Positions 1 to 9,525 of a stretch of DNA of 64,000 nucleotides are shown here, piece after piece. Position 1 is the stretch's first letter. Each line of letters opens with the position of its first letter. The DNA comes from Arthrobacter silviterrae (GTDB lineage: Bacteria > Actinomycetota > Actinomycetes > Actinomycetales > Micrococcaceae): positions 62,001-126,000 of the forward strand of contig NZ_JAAKZI010000008.1 in assembly GCF_011045165.1 (NCBI RefSeq). The letters are read 5' to 3'. Under the pieces are notes generated by a model. It did not search any database, was not told the origin of the DNA, and saw only the letters and a list, made by a program, of their open reading frames with translations. The translations under genes were made by a program, and so were the position numbers.

Positions 1-3000
1 TGGCAACGACGGTGCGCATGCCCTTCTCGTCGGGCTCGGAGATGGTTTCCAGCTCGGCGATCAGGCGCACGCCCTTGCCCAGCGGCATGACATGTTCCAC
101 GCCGCGGCGCAGGCCGTAGAGGTAGTCGCGGGTGTCCAGGACGGAGACGTCGCCGTAGGTCTTGCGGATCTCCTCGAAGTCCTTCGTGGGGCCGGCGAAC
201 AGCAGGCGGTTCAGCGCGGCGCGGCGGGTTTCACTGTCCGCTGCCAGCTGTTCGCTGTCCTCGCGGGTCAACGTGCCCATGCGTTCGACAACGGTGCGCC
301 CCTGCAACGCCTTCGTGCGGAAGGGCTCCGGCCAGCCGCCGGGCGGGGTGCCCAGTTCGCCGCCGAGGAAGCCCACCACCGAGTCGGGGATGTCGTAGTT
401 CTGCGGGTTTTCCTCGAAGTCGGCCGGGTCCGCCTTGATGCCGACCAGGTGCAGGGCCAGGTCGCCCACCACCTTGGACGACGGCGTGACCTTGACCAGG
501 TGCCCCAGGATCCGGTCCGCGGCGGTGTACATGTCCTCGATTTCCTCGAAGCGTTCCCCCAGCCCCAGTGCGATGGCCTGCTGGCGCAGGTTGGAGAGCT
601 GCCCGCCGGGAATTTCGTGCTGGTAGACGCGGCCGGTGGGTGAGGCCAGGCCGGACTCGAACGGTGCGTACAGCCGGCGCACGGCCTCCCAGTACGGCTC
701 GAGTGAGCTGATGGCGGCCAGATCAATGCCGGTGTCGCGCTCCGTGTGTGCCAGTGCCGCCACCAGGGCCGAGGCCGAGGGCTGGCTGGTGGTGCCGGAC
801 AGGGCGGCCGAGGCGACGTCAACGGCGTCGACCCCTGCGTTGATGGCCGCCATCAGGGTGGCGAGCTGGCCGCCGGCGGTGTCGTGCGTATGCAGGTGCA
901 CGGGCAGTTCGAAGCGCTCCCGCAGTGCGGTGACCAGCTTGGCCGCGGCGGCGGGGCGGAGCACGCCCGCCATGTCCTTGATGGCCAGGATGTGGGCACC
1001 GGCGTCGACGATGCGCTGGGCCAGTTCAAGGTAGTAGTCGAGGGTATAGATGGTCTCGGCGGGGTCCAGCAGGTCGCCCGTGTAGCAAAGGGCCACCTCG
1101 GCCACGGCCGTGCCGGTGGCGCGCACGGCCTTGATTGCCGGTTCCATCTGGTCCACGTCGTTGAGTGCGTCAAAGATCCGGAAGATGTCGATGCCGCTGG
1201 CGGCGGCCTCCTGCACGAACGCGTCGGTGACCTCGGCCGGGTACGGCGTGTAGCCCACCGTGTTGCGCCCGCGCAGCAGCATCTGCAGGCAGGTATTGGG
1301 CAGGGCCTCGCGCAGCTGGGCCAGGCGCTGCCACGGGTCCTCGCCGAGGAAGCGCAGGGCCACGTCGTAGGTGGCTCCGCCCCAGGCCTCAACAGAAAAC
1401 AGCTGCGGGGTCAGCACGGACACTGCCGGGCCCGCGGCCAGCAGGTCGCGGGTGCGCACGCGGGTCGCCAGGAGCGACTGGTGGGCGTCACGGAAGGTGG
1501 TGTCGGTGACGGCCACGGCGGTCTGGGCGCGCAGCGCGGCGGCAAAGCGTTCCGGGCCGAGCTCGGCCAGCAGCTGGCGGGAGCCGGCGGGCGCGTCCGC
1601 GAGGTCCACGTCGGGCAGCTTGCGGGCGGGGTCTTCCAGTGCCGTCAGTTCCCCGTACGGCTTGTTGACGGTGGCATCCGCCAGCCAGGTCAGCAGCCGG
1701 GTTCCGCGGTCAGATGAGATGTGGGAATTGAGCAGCTCCGGGCGTTCGTCGATGAAGGACGTGGCCACGTCGCCGGCGTTGAATGCGGGGTCTGCCAGGA
1801 CGGCCTGCAGGAAGGAAATGTTGGTGGAAACGCCGCGGATGCGGAATTCGGCCAGGGCGCGGCGGGCGCGGGAGACGGCCGTCTTGTAGTCCCGGCCGCG
1901 GCAGGTGAGCTTGACCAGCATGGAGTCAAAATGCGGGCTGATCTCGGCACCGGTGTAAATGGTGCCGCCGTCGAGCCTCACACCGGCACCGCCGGCGGAA
2001 CGGTAGGTGGTGATCTTGCCGATGTCGGGGCGGAAGCCGTTGGAGGGATCCTCGGTGGTGATGCGGCACTGCAGCGCGGCACCCTTGACGTGGACGCTGT
2101 CCTGGCTCAGGCCAAGGTCGGCCAGGGTTTCGCCGGCGGCAATGCGCAGCTGCGCCTGGACCAGGTCAACGTCGGTGATTTCTTCCGTGACGGTGTGCTC
2201 GACCTGAATGCGCGGGTTCATCTCGATGAAGACGTGCTGGCCGGCGCGGTCACCCACGGTGTCCACGAGGAACTCGACGGTTCCGGCGTTGACATAGCCC
2301 ATGGCCTTGGCGAACTTGACGGCGTCAGAATGCAGGGCCTTGCGGATGTTTTCGTCCAGGTTGGGCGCCGGGGCAATCTCCACGACCTTTTGGTGGCGGC
2401 GCTGCAGCGAGCAGTCGCGCTCGAAGAGGTGGATGACGTTTCCTTCACCGTCGGCCAGGATCTGGACCTCAATATGGCGGGGCCGCAGCACGGCCTGCTC
2501 AAGGAACATGGTGGGGTCGCCAAACGCGGCATCTGCCTCGCGCATCGCGGCCCGAAGCGCCTCTTCGAGGTCCTCGGCCTTTTCCACGCGCCGCATGCCG
2601 CGCCCGCCGCCGCCTGCCACGGCCTTGGCAAAGATCGGGTAGCCGATCTCCGCTGCGGCCCCGAGCAGGTAGTCAAGGTCAGCACTCGGCTCGCTGGATT
2701 TCAGCACGGGAATGCCGGCCTTGCGGGCGGCGTCCAGGGCGTGGACCTTGTTGCCCGTCAATTCCAGCACTTCGGCGGGCGGGCCCACAAAGGTGATGCC
2801 GGCGTCCCGGGCGGCCGCGGCCAGCCCGGGGTTTTCCGACAGGAAGCCGTACCCGGGGTAGATGGCGTCAGCGCCGGATTCCTTGGCCACCCTGATGATT
2901 TCAGCAACATCCAGGTACGACCTGACGGGGTGCCCTTCCTCGCCGATGAGGTAGGCCTCGTCCGCCTTCTGGCGGTGGATGGATGTGCGGTCCTCGTAGG

Positions 3001-3097
3001 GGTACACGGCCACAGTCTTGGCGCCGAGCTCGTAGCTGGCACGGAATGCCCGGATGGCGATTTCGCCGCGGTTGGCAACCAGAATTTTGGAAAACAT
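1..3097 (-). CDS. pyc: Pyruvate carboxylase, C-terminus cut by window edge
   Basis: ATP- and biotin-dependent carboxylation of pyruvate to oxaloacetate, the anaplerotic cytosolic reaction. One uninterrupted frame of about 1,032 codons runs off the left edge. The start ATG gives MFSKILVANRGEIAIRAFRA, the classic biotin carboxylase opening. Visible in order: ATP-grasp glycine loop GGGGRGMR near residue 165, ERDCSLQRRHQKVVE, EMNPRIQVEHTVTE, and the carboxyltransferase opening DTTFRDAHQSLLATR near residue 535. The family is about 1,130 residues, so roughly the last 95, including the biotinyl-lysine domain, lie outside. A 250-bp spacer separates it from gcvP, which is on the same strand. Confidence 0.96.
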   Translation of the reverse strand, partial: MFSKILVANRGEIAIRAFRASYELGAKTVAVYPYEDRTSIHRQKADEAYLIGEEGHPVRSYLDVAEIIRVAKESGADAIYPGYGFLSENPGLAAAARDAGITFVGPPAEVLELTGNKVHALDAARKAGIPVLKSSEPSADLDYLLGAAAEIGYPIFAKAVAGGGGRGMRRVEKAEDLEEALRAAMREADAAFGDPTMFLEQAVLRPRHIEVQILADGEGNVIHLFERDCSLQRRHQKVVEIAPAPNLDENIRKALHSDAVKFAKAMGYVNAGTVEFLVDTVGDRAGQHVFIEMNPRIQVEHTVTEEITDVDLVQAQLRIAAGETLADLGLSQDSVHVKGAALQCRITTEDPSNGFRPDIGKITTYRSAGGAGVRLDGGTIYTGAEISPHFDSMLVKLTCRGRDYKTAVSRARRALAEFRIRGVSTNISFLQAVLADPAFNAGDVATSFIDERPELLNSHISSDRGTRLLTWLADATVNKPYGELTALEDPARKLPDVDLADAPAGSRQLLAELGPERFAAALRAQTAVAVTDTTFRDAHQSLLATRVRTRDLLAAGPAVSVLTPQLFSVEAWGGATYDVALRFLGEDPWQRLAQLREALPNTCLQMLLRGRNTVGYTPYPAEVTDAFVQEAAASGIDIFRIFDALNDVDQMEPAIKAVRATGTAVAEVALCYTGDLLDPAETIYTLDYYLELAQRIVDAGAHILAIKDMAGVLRPAAAAKLVTALRERFELPVHLHTHDTAGGQLATLMAAINAGVDAVDVASAALSGTTSQPSASALVAALAHTERDTGIDLAAISSLEPYWEAVRRLYAPFESGLASPTGRVYQHEIPGGQLSNLRQQAIALGLGERFEEIEDMYTAADRILGHLVKVTPSSKVVGDLALHLVGIKADPADFEENPQNYDIPDSVVGFLGGELGTPPGGWPEPFRTKALQGRTVVERMGTLTREDSEQLAADSETRRAALNRLLFAGPTKDFEEIRKTYGDVSVLDTRDYLYGLRRGVEHVMPLGKGVRLIAELETISEPDEKGMRTVVA

Positions 3098-3220
3098 GTC
3101 ACTCCTGTGTGAACGCCGGTTTACGTTCCGCCCCAAAGCCAGCGGGCGGAACTGGTGAATAGTGCTGCAGGAAACAGTTGTTGATCGTGATCCACGGACC
3201 GCGCGGTAGTCCGGCTGAAT

Positions 3221-3237
3221 CGTTGGTTTAGCCAACG
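3221..3237. promoter_or_regulatory. Inverted repeat upstream of pyc
   Basis: CGTTGG - 5-nt loop - CCAACG, a perfect 6-bp dyad about 125 bp upstream of the pyc start in an otherwise featureless spacer. It could be an operator. It has no T-run, so it is not an obvious terminator. No regulator can be assigned. Confidence 0.25.
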
Positions 3238-3347
3238 GTAAACTCTTGCCAGTTTCTCCCCGCCGCGCCCGCCGCGCCAAATGATGTGTCGCAAGTCACC
3301 TGGACGGTGCGTAACAAAAGCGGCAGCGGCGGGACGGGAGTGGGGCC

Positions 3348-6299
3348 TCAGTTAGCCTCCGCGAGCTCCTCAATGGAGGGGCAGGAGCACACCAGGTGGC
3401 GGTCGCCGTAGGCCTGGTCGATGCGGCGCACCACGGGCCAATACTTCGCGCGGGGGTCCACGCCGGCCGGGAAGGCTGCCTCCGCCCGGCTGTAGGGGTG
3501 CTCCCATTCCTCGGTCAGGCACTGGGCTGTGTGCGGGGCATTGGCCAGCGGGTTGTCGCCGGCCGGCCACAGCCCGTCCTTCACGGCGGCAATCTCCTTC
3601 CGAATGGCAATCATCGCATCAATGAACCGGTCCACTTCGGCGAGGTCCTCGGACTCCGTGGGCTCAACCATCAGCGTGCCGGCCACGGGGAAGGACATGG
3701 TCGGGGCGTGGAAGCCGTAGTCGATCAGCCGCTTGGCGACGTCGTCCACGCTGACGCCGGAGTCGGCGCTGATGCCGCGCAGGTCCAGGATGCACTCGTG
3801 GGCCACCAGGTCATGGGCGCCCGTGTACAGCACCGGGTAGTGGTCGCCCAGGCGGCGGGCAATGTAGTTGGCGGACAGGATGGCCGTCTGGGTTGCCCGG
3901 AGCAAACCGTCGGGACCCATCATGCGGATGTAGGCCCAGGAGATCGGCAGGATCGACGCCGAGCCGTAGGGCGCGCTGGACACCAGGCCCACGGAGGAGC
4001 CGAGCCCCAGTTCGCGGGCCGGCAGGTGCTTGGCCAGGTGCGCGCCCACGGCCACGGGGCCCACGCCCGGGCCGCCGCCGCCGTGCGGGATGCAAAACGT
4101 CTTGTGCAGGTTCAGGTGGGAAACGTCGGCGCCAAACTTGCCGGGGCGGGCCAGTCCCACCAGGGCGTTGAGGTTGGCGCCGTCCACGTAAACCTGCCCG
4201 CCGGCGTCGTGCACCATGGCACAGATGGTGCTGATGGATGTCTCAAACACGCCGTGGGTGGACGGGTAGGTGACCATGATGGCCGCCAGGCGGTCCTCGT
4301 GGACGCTGAGCTGGCGCTTGAGGTCGTCGATGTCGACGTTGCCGAAGCCGTCCGTGGCGACCGGGACCACCTTGAGCCCGGCCATGACGGCGGAGGCTGC
4401 GTTCGTGCCGTGGGCGGAGGTGGGGATCAGGACCACGTTGCGGTCCGGGTTGCCGTTTTCCACATGGTAGGCGCGGATGGCCATGAGCCCGGCAAATTCA
4501 CCCTGCGAGCCGGCATTGGGCTGCACGGAGACAGCGTCGTAACCGGTGATCTCGGCCAGCCACTCCTCCAACTGGGTTGCCATCTCCACGATGCCCACCG
4601 TGTCCTCGGCGGGCGCGAAGGGGTGGAGGTTGGCGAACTCGGGCCAGCTGACTGCAGCCATTTCAGCCGTCGCATTGAGCTTCATGGTGCATGAGCCCAG
4701 GGGGATCATGCCGCGGTCCAGCGCATAGTCGGCGTCGGCGAGCCGGCGCAGGTAGCGCAGCATCTGGGTTTCCGAGTTGTGCACATGGAACACGGGGTTC
4801 ACCATGAACGGCGTGGCCCGTGCCGGGACGGGAAGCGCTGCCCCGGCAGCACCGACAGCGCCGGCCGCCCCGGCAGGCAGCTGTGCACTTCCTGTGCCGT
4901 GCCCGGTTTCCGGGGCCCGGCCGGCCAGCAGGGACGCCAGGGCGGCCACGTCGGCCTCCGTGGTGGTCTCATCAACGGCGATCTGCAGGTGGTCGTGGTC
5001 GAGCTGGCGCAGCAGGTAGCCGGCCTTGTGGGCGGCAGCCACCAGTTCGGCGGCAGCGTGCCCGCCGGCGGAGGCAATGCGCACCCGGACGGTGTCGAAG
5101 TAGTTCTCGTGGACCACGGTGTGCCCGGCAGCCTCGGCGGCGACCGCCACCCCCCTCGCCAGGGCGTGCACTCGGCTTGCGATCCTCCGCAGCCCGTCCG
5201 GGCCGTGGTAGACGGCATACATTCCGGCCATGACGGCCAGAAGGACCTGGGCAGTACAGATGTTGGACGTCGCCTTTTCCCGGCGGATGTGCTGCTCCCG
5301 GGTCTGCAGGGCCAGCCGGTAGGCCTGGTTTCCGGCGGCGTCCTTCGACACGCCCACCAGGCGGCCGGGCAGCGAACGTTCCAGTCCCTGGCGCACCGCC
5401 ATGTAGCCGGCATGCGGGCCGCCGAAGCCCATGGGAACGCCAAAGCGCTGGGACGTGCCCACGGCAAGGTCGGCGCCCAGTGCGCCGGGCGATTCAAGCA
5501 AGGTCAGGGCCAGCAGGTCGGCAGCGACGGCCACCAGCGCCTTGGCGGCCTTGGCCGCGGCGATGACCGGGGCAATGTCGCGGACCAGCCCGGAGTCGCC
5601 CGGGTATTGCAGGAGGAGGCCGAAGAACTCAACGTCCGGGAGCCCGGCGTCGTCCGCGGTGAAGTCGTGGACCAGCACGGGGATGCCCATGGCCTTGGCC
5701 CGCGTGTTGATGACTGCCAGGGTCTGCGGGAAGACGTCGGCGTCCACCAGCAGGACGGCGTCGGGCGAGGCAGTGCGGTTGTTGCGGCGCATCAGGGCCA
5801 TGGCCTCGGCGGCCGCGGTGCCCTCGTCCAGCATGGACGCGTTGGCGGTGGTCATGCCCGTGAGGTCGGCCACCACCGTCTGGAAGTTAAGCAGTGCCTC
5901 GAGCCGGCCCTGGGAGATTTCCGGCTGGTACGGCGTGTAGGCCGTGTACCAGGCCGGGCTTTCAAGCACGTTCCGCTGGATGACCCCCGGCGTGTGCGTG
6001 CCGTAGTAGCCCTGCCCGATGAACGATTTGTTGACCGTGTTCTTGGCGGCCAGCGCCCGCAATTCAGCAAGCATGGCCTCCTCGGAGACGGCCGCCTGCA
6101 GGCCCAGCGGCTCCGTGGTGTAAATGGATTCCGGCAGCGCCGCCGCCGAAAGCTCCTCCAAAGAGCCAAATCCGAGGGCCGTCAACATATGATGAACGTG
6201 GGGCTGTGCACTAACCCCGATGTGCCGGTCGCCAAAACCGGCTGGCGCAACGCTGTTTGGGTTCTGGCTGCCGGTCAGATTGTCTGGGGTGTTTGTCAA
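3348..6299 (-). CDS. gcvP: Glycine dehydrogenase (decarboxylating), glycine cleavage P-protein
   Basis: PLP enzyme of the glycine cleavage system. It decarboxylates glycine and passes the aminomethyl group to the lipoyl arm of GcvH. About 983 residues with both halves fused in one chain. The PLP-lysine motif [14 protein letters not shown] lies in the C-terminal half and SCTMKLN precedes it. An in-frame TTG lies 12 nt further upstream, but the TTG at 6299 has GGAG six nt before it (6306-6309), so I chose it; the first residues are then M(L)TNTPDNLTG. It is divergent from the ParA-like gene, with a 115-bp intergenic region. gcvH lies 4 kb away on the same strand; gcvT is not in the window. Confidence 0.95.
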   Translation of the reverse strand: MTNTPDNLTGSQNPNSVAPAGFGDRHIGVSAQPHVHHMLTALGFGSLEELSAAALPESIYTTEPLGLQAAVSEEAMLAELRALAAKNTVNKSFIGQGYYGTHTPGVIQRNVLESPAWYTAYTPYQPEISQGRLEALLNFQTVVADLTGMTTANASMLDEGTAAAEAMALMRRNNRTASPDAVLLVDADVFPQTLAVINTRAKAMGIPVLVHDFTADDAGLPDVEFFGLLLQYPGDSGLVRDIAPVIAAAKAAKALVAVAADLLALTLLESPGALGADLAVGTSQRFGVPMGFGGPHAGYMAVRQGLERSLPGRLVGVSKDAAGNQAYRLALQTREQHIRREKATSNICTAQVLLAVMAGMYAVYHGPDGLRRIASRVHALARGVAVAAEAAGHTVVHENYFDTVRVRIASAGGHAAAELVAAAHKAGYLLRQLDHDHLQIAVDETTTEADVAALASLLAGRAPETGHGTGSAQLPAGAAGAVGAAGAALPVPARATPFMVNPVFHVHNSETQMLRYLRRLADADYALDRGMIPLGSCTMKLNATAEMAAVSWPEFANLHPFAPAEDTVGIVEMATQLEEWLAEITGYDAVSVQPNAGSQGEFAGLMAIRAYHVENGNPDRNVVLIPTSAHGTNAASAVMAGLKVVPVATDGFGNVDIDDLKRQLSVHEDRLAAIMVTYPSTHGVFETSISTICAMVHDAGGQVYVDGANLNALVGLARPGKFGADVSHLNLHKTFCIPHGGGGPGVGPVAVGAHLAKHLPARELGLGSSVGLVSSAPYGSASILPISWAYIRMMGPDGLLRATQTAILSANYIARRLGDHYPVLYTGAHDLVAHECILDLRGISADSGVSVDDVAKRLIDYGFHAPTMSFPVAGTLMVEPTESEDLAEVDRFIDAMIAIRKEIAAVKDGLWPAGDNPLANAPHTAQCLTEEWEHPYSRAEAAFPAGVDPRAKYWPVVRRIDQAYGDRHLVCSCPSIEELAEAN

Positions 6300-6414
6300 T
6301 GGATTCTCCAAGTCGCGAACGTTCCACAGCTATTCTATGTGTCGCGGGACACCGCAAACACATGCCCAAACAGCCCACGATTTCAGTACGCAACGCAAAG
6401 GTAATGGTTTATCC

Positions 6415-7251
6415 GTGCAAGTAGTGAGCATCAGCAGCCTCAAGGGCGGCGTCGGCAAGACCTCCGTCACGCTCGGCCTGGCCTCGGCAGCACTGGCCGC
6501 CGGCATCCCCACCCTCGTGATCGACCTTGACCCCCATGCGGACGCCACCACCGGGCTGGGCGTGCATCCTTCAGGCCAGCTGGACATTGGCAGGATGGTC
6601 AAGGGCGCCCGCAAGGCAGACCTGGCCGCCAATGTGGTGCCCAGCGGCTGGCTGGCCGCCCACAAGCACGACGCCGGCCCCCTCCCCACGCTCGACGTCG
6701 CCATGGGTTCGGCGTTCAGCGGGATTTACGACCGCCCCGATCTGGGCAGGCGCGACCTCCGGCGGCTTTCCACGGTGCTGGCCAACGCCGACCGCGACGG
6801 CTCCGCCCCGTACCAGCTGGTGCTGATCGACTGCCCGCCGTCCCTGAACGGGCTGACCCGCATGGCATGGACAGCCAGCAGCCGCGTGCTGCTGGTGGCC
6901 GAACCCGGGTTGTTTTCCGTGGCCGGCACGCAGCGCACATTACGCGCCATTGAGCTGTTCAAGGCAGAGTTTGCGCCCGCCCTTGTCCCGGCGGGCATAG
7001 TGGCGAACCGTGTCCGCAGCGGCTCCAATGAGCACACGTACAGGCTGGCGGAAATGAAGACGATGTTTGGCGAGCTGCTGCTCTCCCCCACCATCCCTGA
7101 GCAGGCCAATTGGCAGCAGATCCAGGGTGCCGCCCATCCCATCCACCAGTGGCCCGGCGACTCGGCGAAGAACGCCTCGGCGCTGTTCGACAGGCTGCTG
7201 GACTCGGTGTTGACCCAAAGCGCCACGCGCAGCCGCCTGTACCGCGGCTGA
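6415..7251 (+). CDS. ParA/MinD-family ATPase without a ParB partner
   Basis: Deviant Walker-A P-loop ATPase of 278 residues. KGGVGKTS lies at residues 9-16, DLDPHADATTGLG follows as the switch region, and LIDCPPS is the Walker B. The frame is open 65 codons further upstream, but that extension overlaps the gcvP promoter region and looks non-coding. The GTG at 6415 gives the usual family opening VQVVSISSLKGGVGKT, with AAAGG 13 nt upstream. It sits between gcvP and the merR gene of a conserved block and has no parB or parS nearby, so partitioning of chromosome or plasmid is unlikely. Positioning of another cargo is possible. A second, canonical ParA is at 41890-42783. Confidence 0.85.
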   Translation: MQVVSISSLKGGVGKTSVTLGLASAALAAGIPTLVIDLDPHADATTGLGVHPSGQLDIGRMVKGARKADLAANVVPSGWLAAHKHDAGPLPTLDVAMGSAFSGIYDRPDLGRRDLRRLSTVLANADRDGSAPYQLVLIDCPPSLNGLTRMAWTASSRVLLVAEPGLFSVAGTQRTLRAIELFKAEFAPALVPAGIVANRVRSGSNEHTYRLAEMKTMFGELLLSPTIPEQANWQQIQGAAHPIHQWPGDSAKNASALFDRLLDSVLTQSATRSRLYRG

Positions 7252-7293
7252 GCCGCCCCGGTGATTGAGCCTGTCGAAATCTTTGGTCTCGAC

Positions 7294-7361
7294 GCGCTCG
7301 CAGGGCTCGCTGCTCGACCACCGGGATGGACGCTCGCAGGGCTCGCTGCCCGGCCACCGGG
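7294..7361. repeat. Two tandem copies of an intergenic repeat, 36-bp step
   Basis: The 16-mer CTCGCAGGGCTCGCTG occurs within both copies, 36 bp apart, each followed by a similar CGACCACCGG or CGGCCACCGG tail. It lies just after the ParA-like stop codon and before the 3' end of the convergent merR gene. It may be an extragenic repetitive element. Confidence 0.6.
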
Positions 7362-7374
7362 GTAGACGCAGGTG

Positions 7375-7968
7375 TCAGGAAATCTTTCGGACGGCGCGGC
7401 GCTTGCTTAGCTCGTCGTCGGGGAAAGTCTGCACGGCGGCGTGCTCGCTGGGGAGGGAGGCGAGGCTGCCCTCGACTTCGCGCCACACCCGGCCCACGGC
7501 GATGCCAAAGACACCCTGCCCGCCCTGGACCAGGTCGATAACCTCGTCGGCGGAGGTGCATTCATAGACGGAGGCGCCGTCGCTCATGAGCGTGATCTGT
7601 GCCAGGTCCTCGACCCCGCGCTCACGCAGGTGGTCCACTGCCTGGCGGATTTGCTGGAGGGACACGCCGGTGTCCAGGAGTCGCTTGACCACTTTGAGGA
7701 CCAGGATGTCCCGGAAGCCGTAGAGCCGTTGTGAACCCGAACCGGCGGCACCGCGCACGGCGGGCTCCACGAGCCCCGTGCGGGCCCAGTAGTCGAGCTG
7801 GCGGTAGGTGATCCCGGCCGCTTTGCAGGCAGTTGGCCCACGGTAGCCGGCGTCCTCGTCAAGAACCGGCAAATCCTCGGTGAATAACAGCCCCTGCGCA
7901 CCGGCCGAAAGGGCGGCGCCCCGGACTTCGGCAGCCTTGAGCTCGCCGGCGTCACTCTTCGGACTCAC
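7375..7968 (-). CDS. MerR-family transcriptional regulator (Rv1830-like)
   Basis: 197-residue regulator with an N-terminal MerR winged helix: GYRGPTACKAAGITYRQLDYWARTGLVEP, then RLYGFRDILVLKVVKRLLDTGVSLQQIRQAV. Start: GTG at 7968, six nt after a perfect AGGAGG (7975-7980); the frame stays open upstream but lacks such a site. The C-terminal half holds a small-molecule or dimerisation region without metal-binding cysteines. It lies downstream of the bifunctional nuclease, FtsR, GarA and GcvH genes, as in mycobacteria, where the orthologous gene sits between the nuclease and gcvP. It probably has its own promoter at 8110-8138. Confidence 0.9.
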   Translation of the reverse strand: MSPKSDAGELKAAEVRGAALSAGAQGLLFTEDLPVLDEDAGYRGPTACKAAGITYRQLDYWARTGLVEPAVRGAAGSGSQRLYGFRDILVLKVVKRLLDTGVSLQQIRQAVDHLRERGVEDLAQITLMSDGASVYECTSADEVIDLVQGGQGVFGIAVGRVWREVEGSLASLPSEHAAVQTFPDDELSKRRAVRKIS

Positions 7969-8064
7969 GTGGATCCTCCTGTTCAAAGTCCCCTGAACGG
8001 AATGTCGGCCGCCAGCAACTGGCGGCAACACAGAAAGCGCGGGCGCGTGGCCCTCACCTCCAGT

Positions 8065-8081
8065 GTGGCCTCAGAGGTCAC
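8065..8081. promoter_or_regulatory. Imperfect 17-bp palindrome in the merR leader
   Basis: GTGGCCTCAGAGGTCAC: arms GTG-CCTC and GAGG-CAC with one mismatched pair. It lies between the predicted merR promoter and the merR start and could be an autoregulatory MerR operator. Confidence 0.3.
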
Positions 8082-8109
8082 GGCTTGCAATGGGGAACTG
8101 ATAACTCCG

Positions 8110-8138
8110 ACGTTAGAGTGGCCGGGCACCAAGGTCAA
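8110..8138 (-). promoter_or_regulatory. Predicted sigma-70 promoter for merR
   Basis: On the minus strand TTGACC, a 17-nt spacer, then TAACGT. The -10 overlaps a TAAC-N6-GTTA dyad at 8102-8115. Transcription would start about 135 nt upstream of the merR GTG. Confidence 0.5.
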
Positions 8139-8243
8139 AGATGCTTGAATAACAATTTTGTCGTGTCGAAAGTTTAACGCTCAGGTTTAAGGTTAGGAAG
8201 CCCCACTGAACGCCCGGAGGAGCCGGAATTCTGCCGCCACGGC

Positions 8244-8753
8244 CTACTTGTCAAAGTCCTCGGGCTCGACGCCGTTGAGGAATTCCCGGAACTGGCGGAC
8301 TTCGCGTTCCTTGGCTTCAACGTCCTCGTCCACTGCGACGGTGGTGGCGTCGTCGTCGTGGTCCACAATGATGACCCCCGCCTCCTCCACTAATGCCTCG
8401 GAGGCCCAAATGCCGCAGTCGGCCCGCTGTGCAACGGCGATGGCATCGGAAGCCCGGGAACCCACCGTGGTGCCGTCGTCGAACACCAGCTCGGCATAAA
8501 ACACCCCGTCCTCCACCTTTGTCAGGTTGGCACGGACAATCCTGTGCCCCAGGGCCAGCACCACACCGCACAGCAGGTCATGGGTGAGCGGGCGCGGCGG
8601 CACCACGCCCTGTTCAGCCAGCGCGATGGCGGTGGCTTCCGACGCGCCGATCCAGATGGGGATGTGGCGTTCCCCGAGACGCTCCTTCAGCAGCACCAAC
8701 GGCTGGTTTGACGGCATCTCAATGCGCACCCCGACAATCTCAACCTGGATCAT
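8244..8753 (-). CDS. Bifunctional nuclease family protein (DUF151)
   Basis: 169 residues, opening MIQVEIVGVRIEMPSNQPLVLLKE..HIPIWIGASEATAIA, the hallmark of the bacterial DUF151/BFN domain, with VGSRASDAIAVAQR in the second half. The acidic C-terminal tail is about 40 residues. Family members from other organisms have reported DNase/RNase activity; the cellular role in actinobacteria is not settled. Its ATG overlaps the ftsR stop (ATGA), so the two are translationally coupled. The order ftsR then nuclease then merR is the mycobacterial order. Confidence 0.9.
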   Translation of the reverse strand: MIQVEIVGVRIEMPSNQPLVLLKERLGERHIPIWIGASEATAIALAEQGVVPPRPLTHDLLCGVVLALGHRIVRANLTKVEDGVFYAELVFDDGTTVGSRASDAIAVAQRADCGIWASEALVEEAGVIIVDHDDDATTVAVDEDVEAKEREVRQFREFLNGVEPEDFDK

Positions 8754-9517
8754 GGGGTCTCCATTCCTGATATGCGCGCCTGGATCAGCGCGCTGTGGAG
8801 CGCCAGGCAGAGCTCGGCGATCTCCCGGGCAGCCTCGGCGGCGCGGGCTGCCGAGGTGCTGTCCTTTCGTGAGGACATCGGTGAAACGGCCCTTTCGACG
8901 AGCCCGAATTCCCGGTCCGCCGCCGCCTGGAATGGGCGCAGGTGCCGCGGTTCCAGGCCGTGGGCGGCGAGGTCGGTGCAGGCCTTGGCCACGCGCAGGG
9001 AATGGTCGTCAAAGTAGCCGCCGGACTGGTGCACCAGCCCGTAGCTGACCATGGATTCGAGCAGCTCGGCGCTGGCCCCGCATTCGGCGCGCAGCTGGTC
9101 GGGGGTCAGGCGGCGGGAGCGGCCCCGCATTTCCACGGCCAGCCCGTCGGAGACCATCCGGGGGGCGATGGAGACGCCCGGGGGCAGGTTTTGCGGTGTC
9201 TGGCCCTGGTCGATGGCGTCCAGGTACTCCCTGATCACCTTCAGGGGAAGGTAGTGGTCGCGCTGGAGCGCCAGGACAAAGCGGAGGCGCTCGACGTCGG
9301 CATCACGGAACTGGCGGTAGCCGGCAGGTGTGCGCTGGGGGCTGATCAGCCCCTTTTCCTCATAGAAGCGGATCTTGGAGGCCGTCACCGTGGGAAAGTC
9401 GTCGCCGAGCTGGGCCAGGACCTCGCCGATGTTGAAGATGACGGCCGCGCCGGGGTGCCGGCCGGCGGACTGCACATCCACCAGCCGGCGCCCGGTGCTG
9501 TGGTTCATGGTTCCCAC
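8750..9517 (-). CDS. ftsR: MerR-family regulator FtsR
   Basis: 255-residue MerR-type regulator, orthologous by position and sequence type to Corynebacterium FtsR/Mycobacterium Rv1828, which activates ftsZ. The winged helix is FNIGEVLAQLGDDFPTVTASKIRFYEEKGLISP, then TPAGYRQFRDADVERLRFVLALQRDHYLPLKVIREYLD; a long C-terminal effector domain follows. GTG start at 9517 with GAGG 6-7 nt upstream; an internal ATG three codons later is an alternative. It lies 8 bp downstream of garA and overlaps the nuclease gene by 4 bp, so garA-ftsR-nuclease is probably one transcript. Confidence 0.9.
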   Translation of the reverse strand: MGTMNHSTGRRLVDVQSAGRHPGAAVIFNIGEVLAQLGDDFPTVTASKIRFYEEKGLISPQRTPAGYRQFRDADVERLRFVLALQRDHYLPLKVIREYLDAIDQGQTPQNLPPGVSIAPRMVSDGLAVEMRGRSRRLTPDQLRAECGASAELLESMVSYGLVHQSGGYFDDHSLRVAKACTDLAAHGLEPRHLRPFQAAADREFGLVERAVSPMSSRKDSTSAARAAEAAREIAELCLALHSALIQARISGMETP

Positions 9518-9525
9518 CGGCGGCC

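Noticed and set aside
4779-6404. A 541-codon plus-strand frame opposite gcvP
   Set aside because: Shadow of gcvP on the other strand; rich in Gly/His/Arg/Val with no domain.
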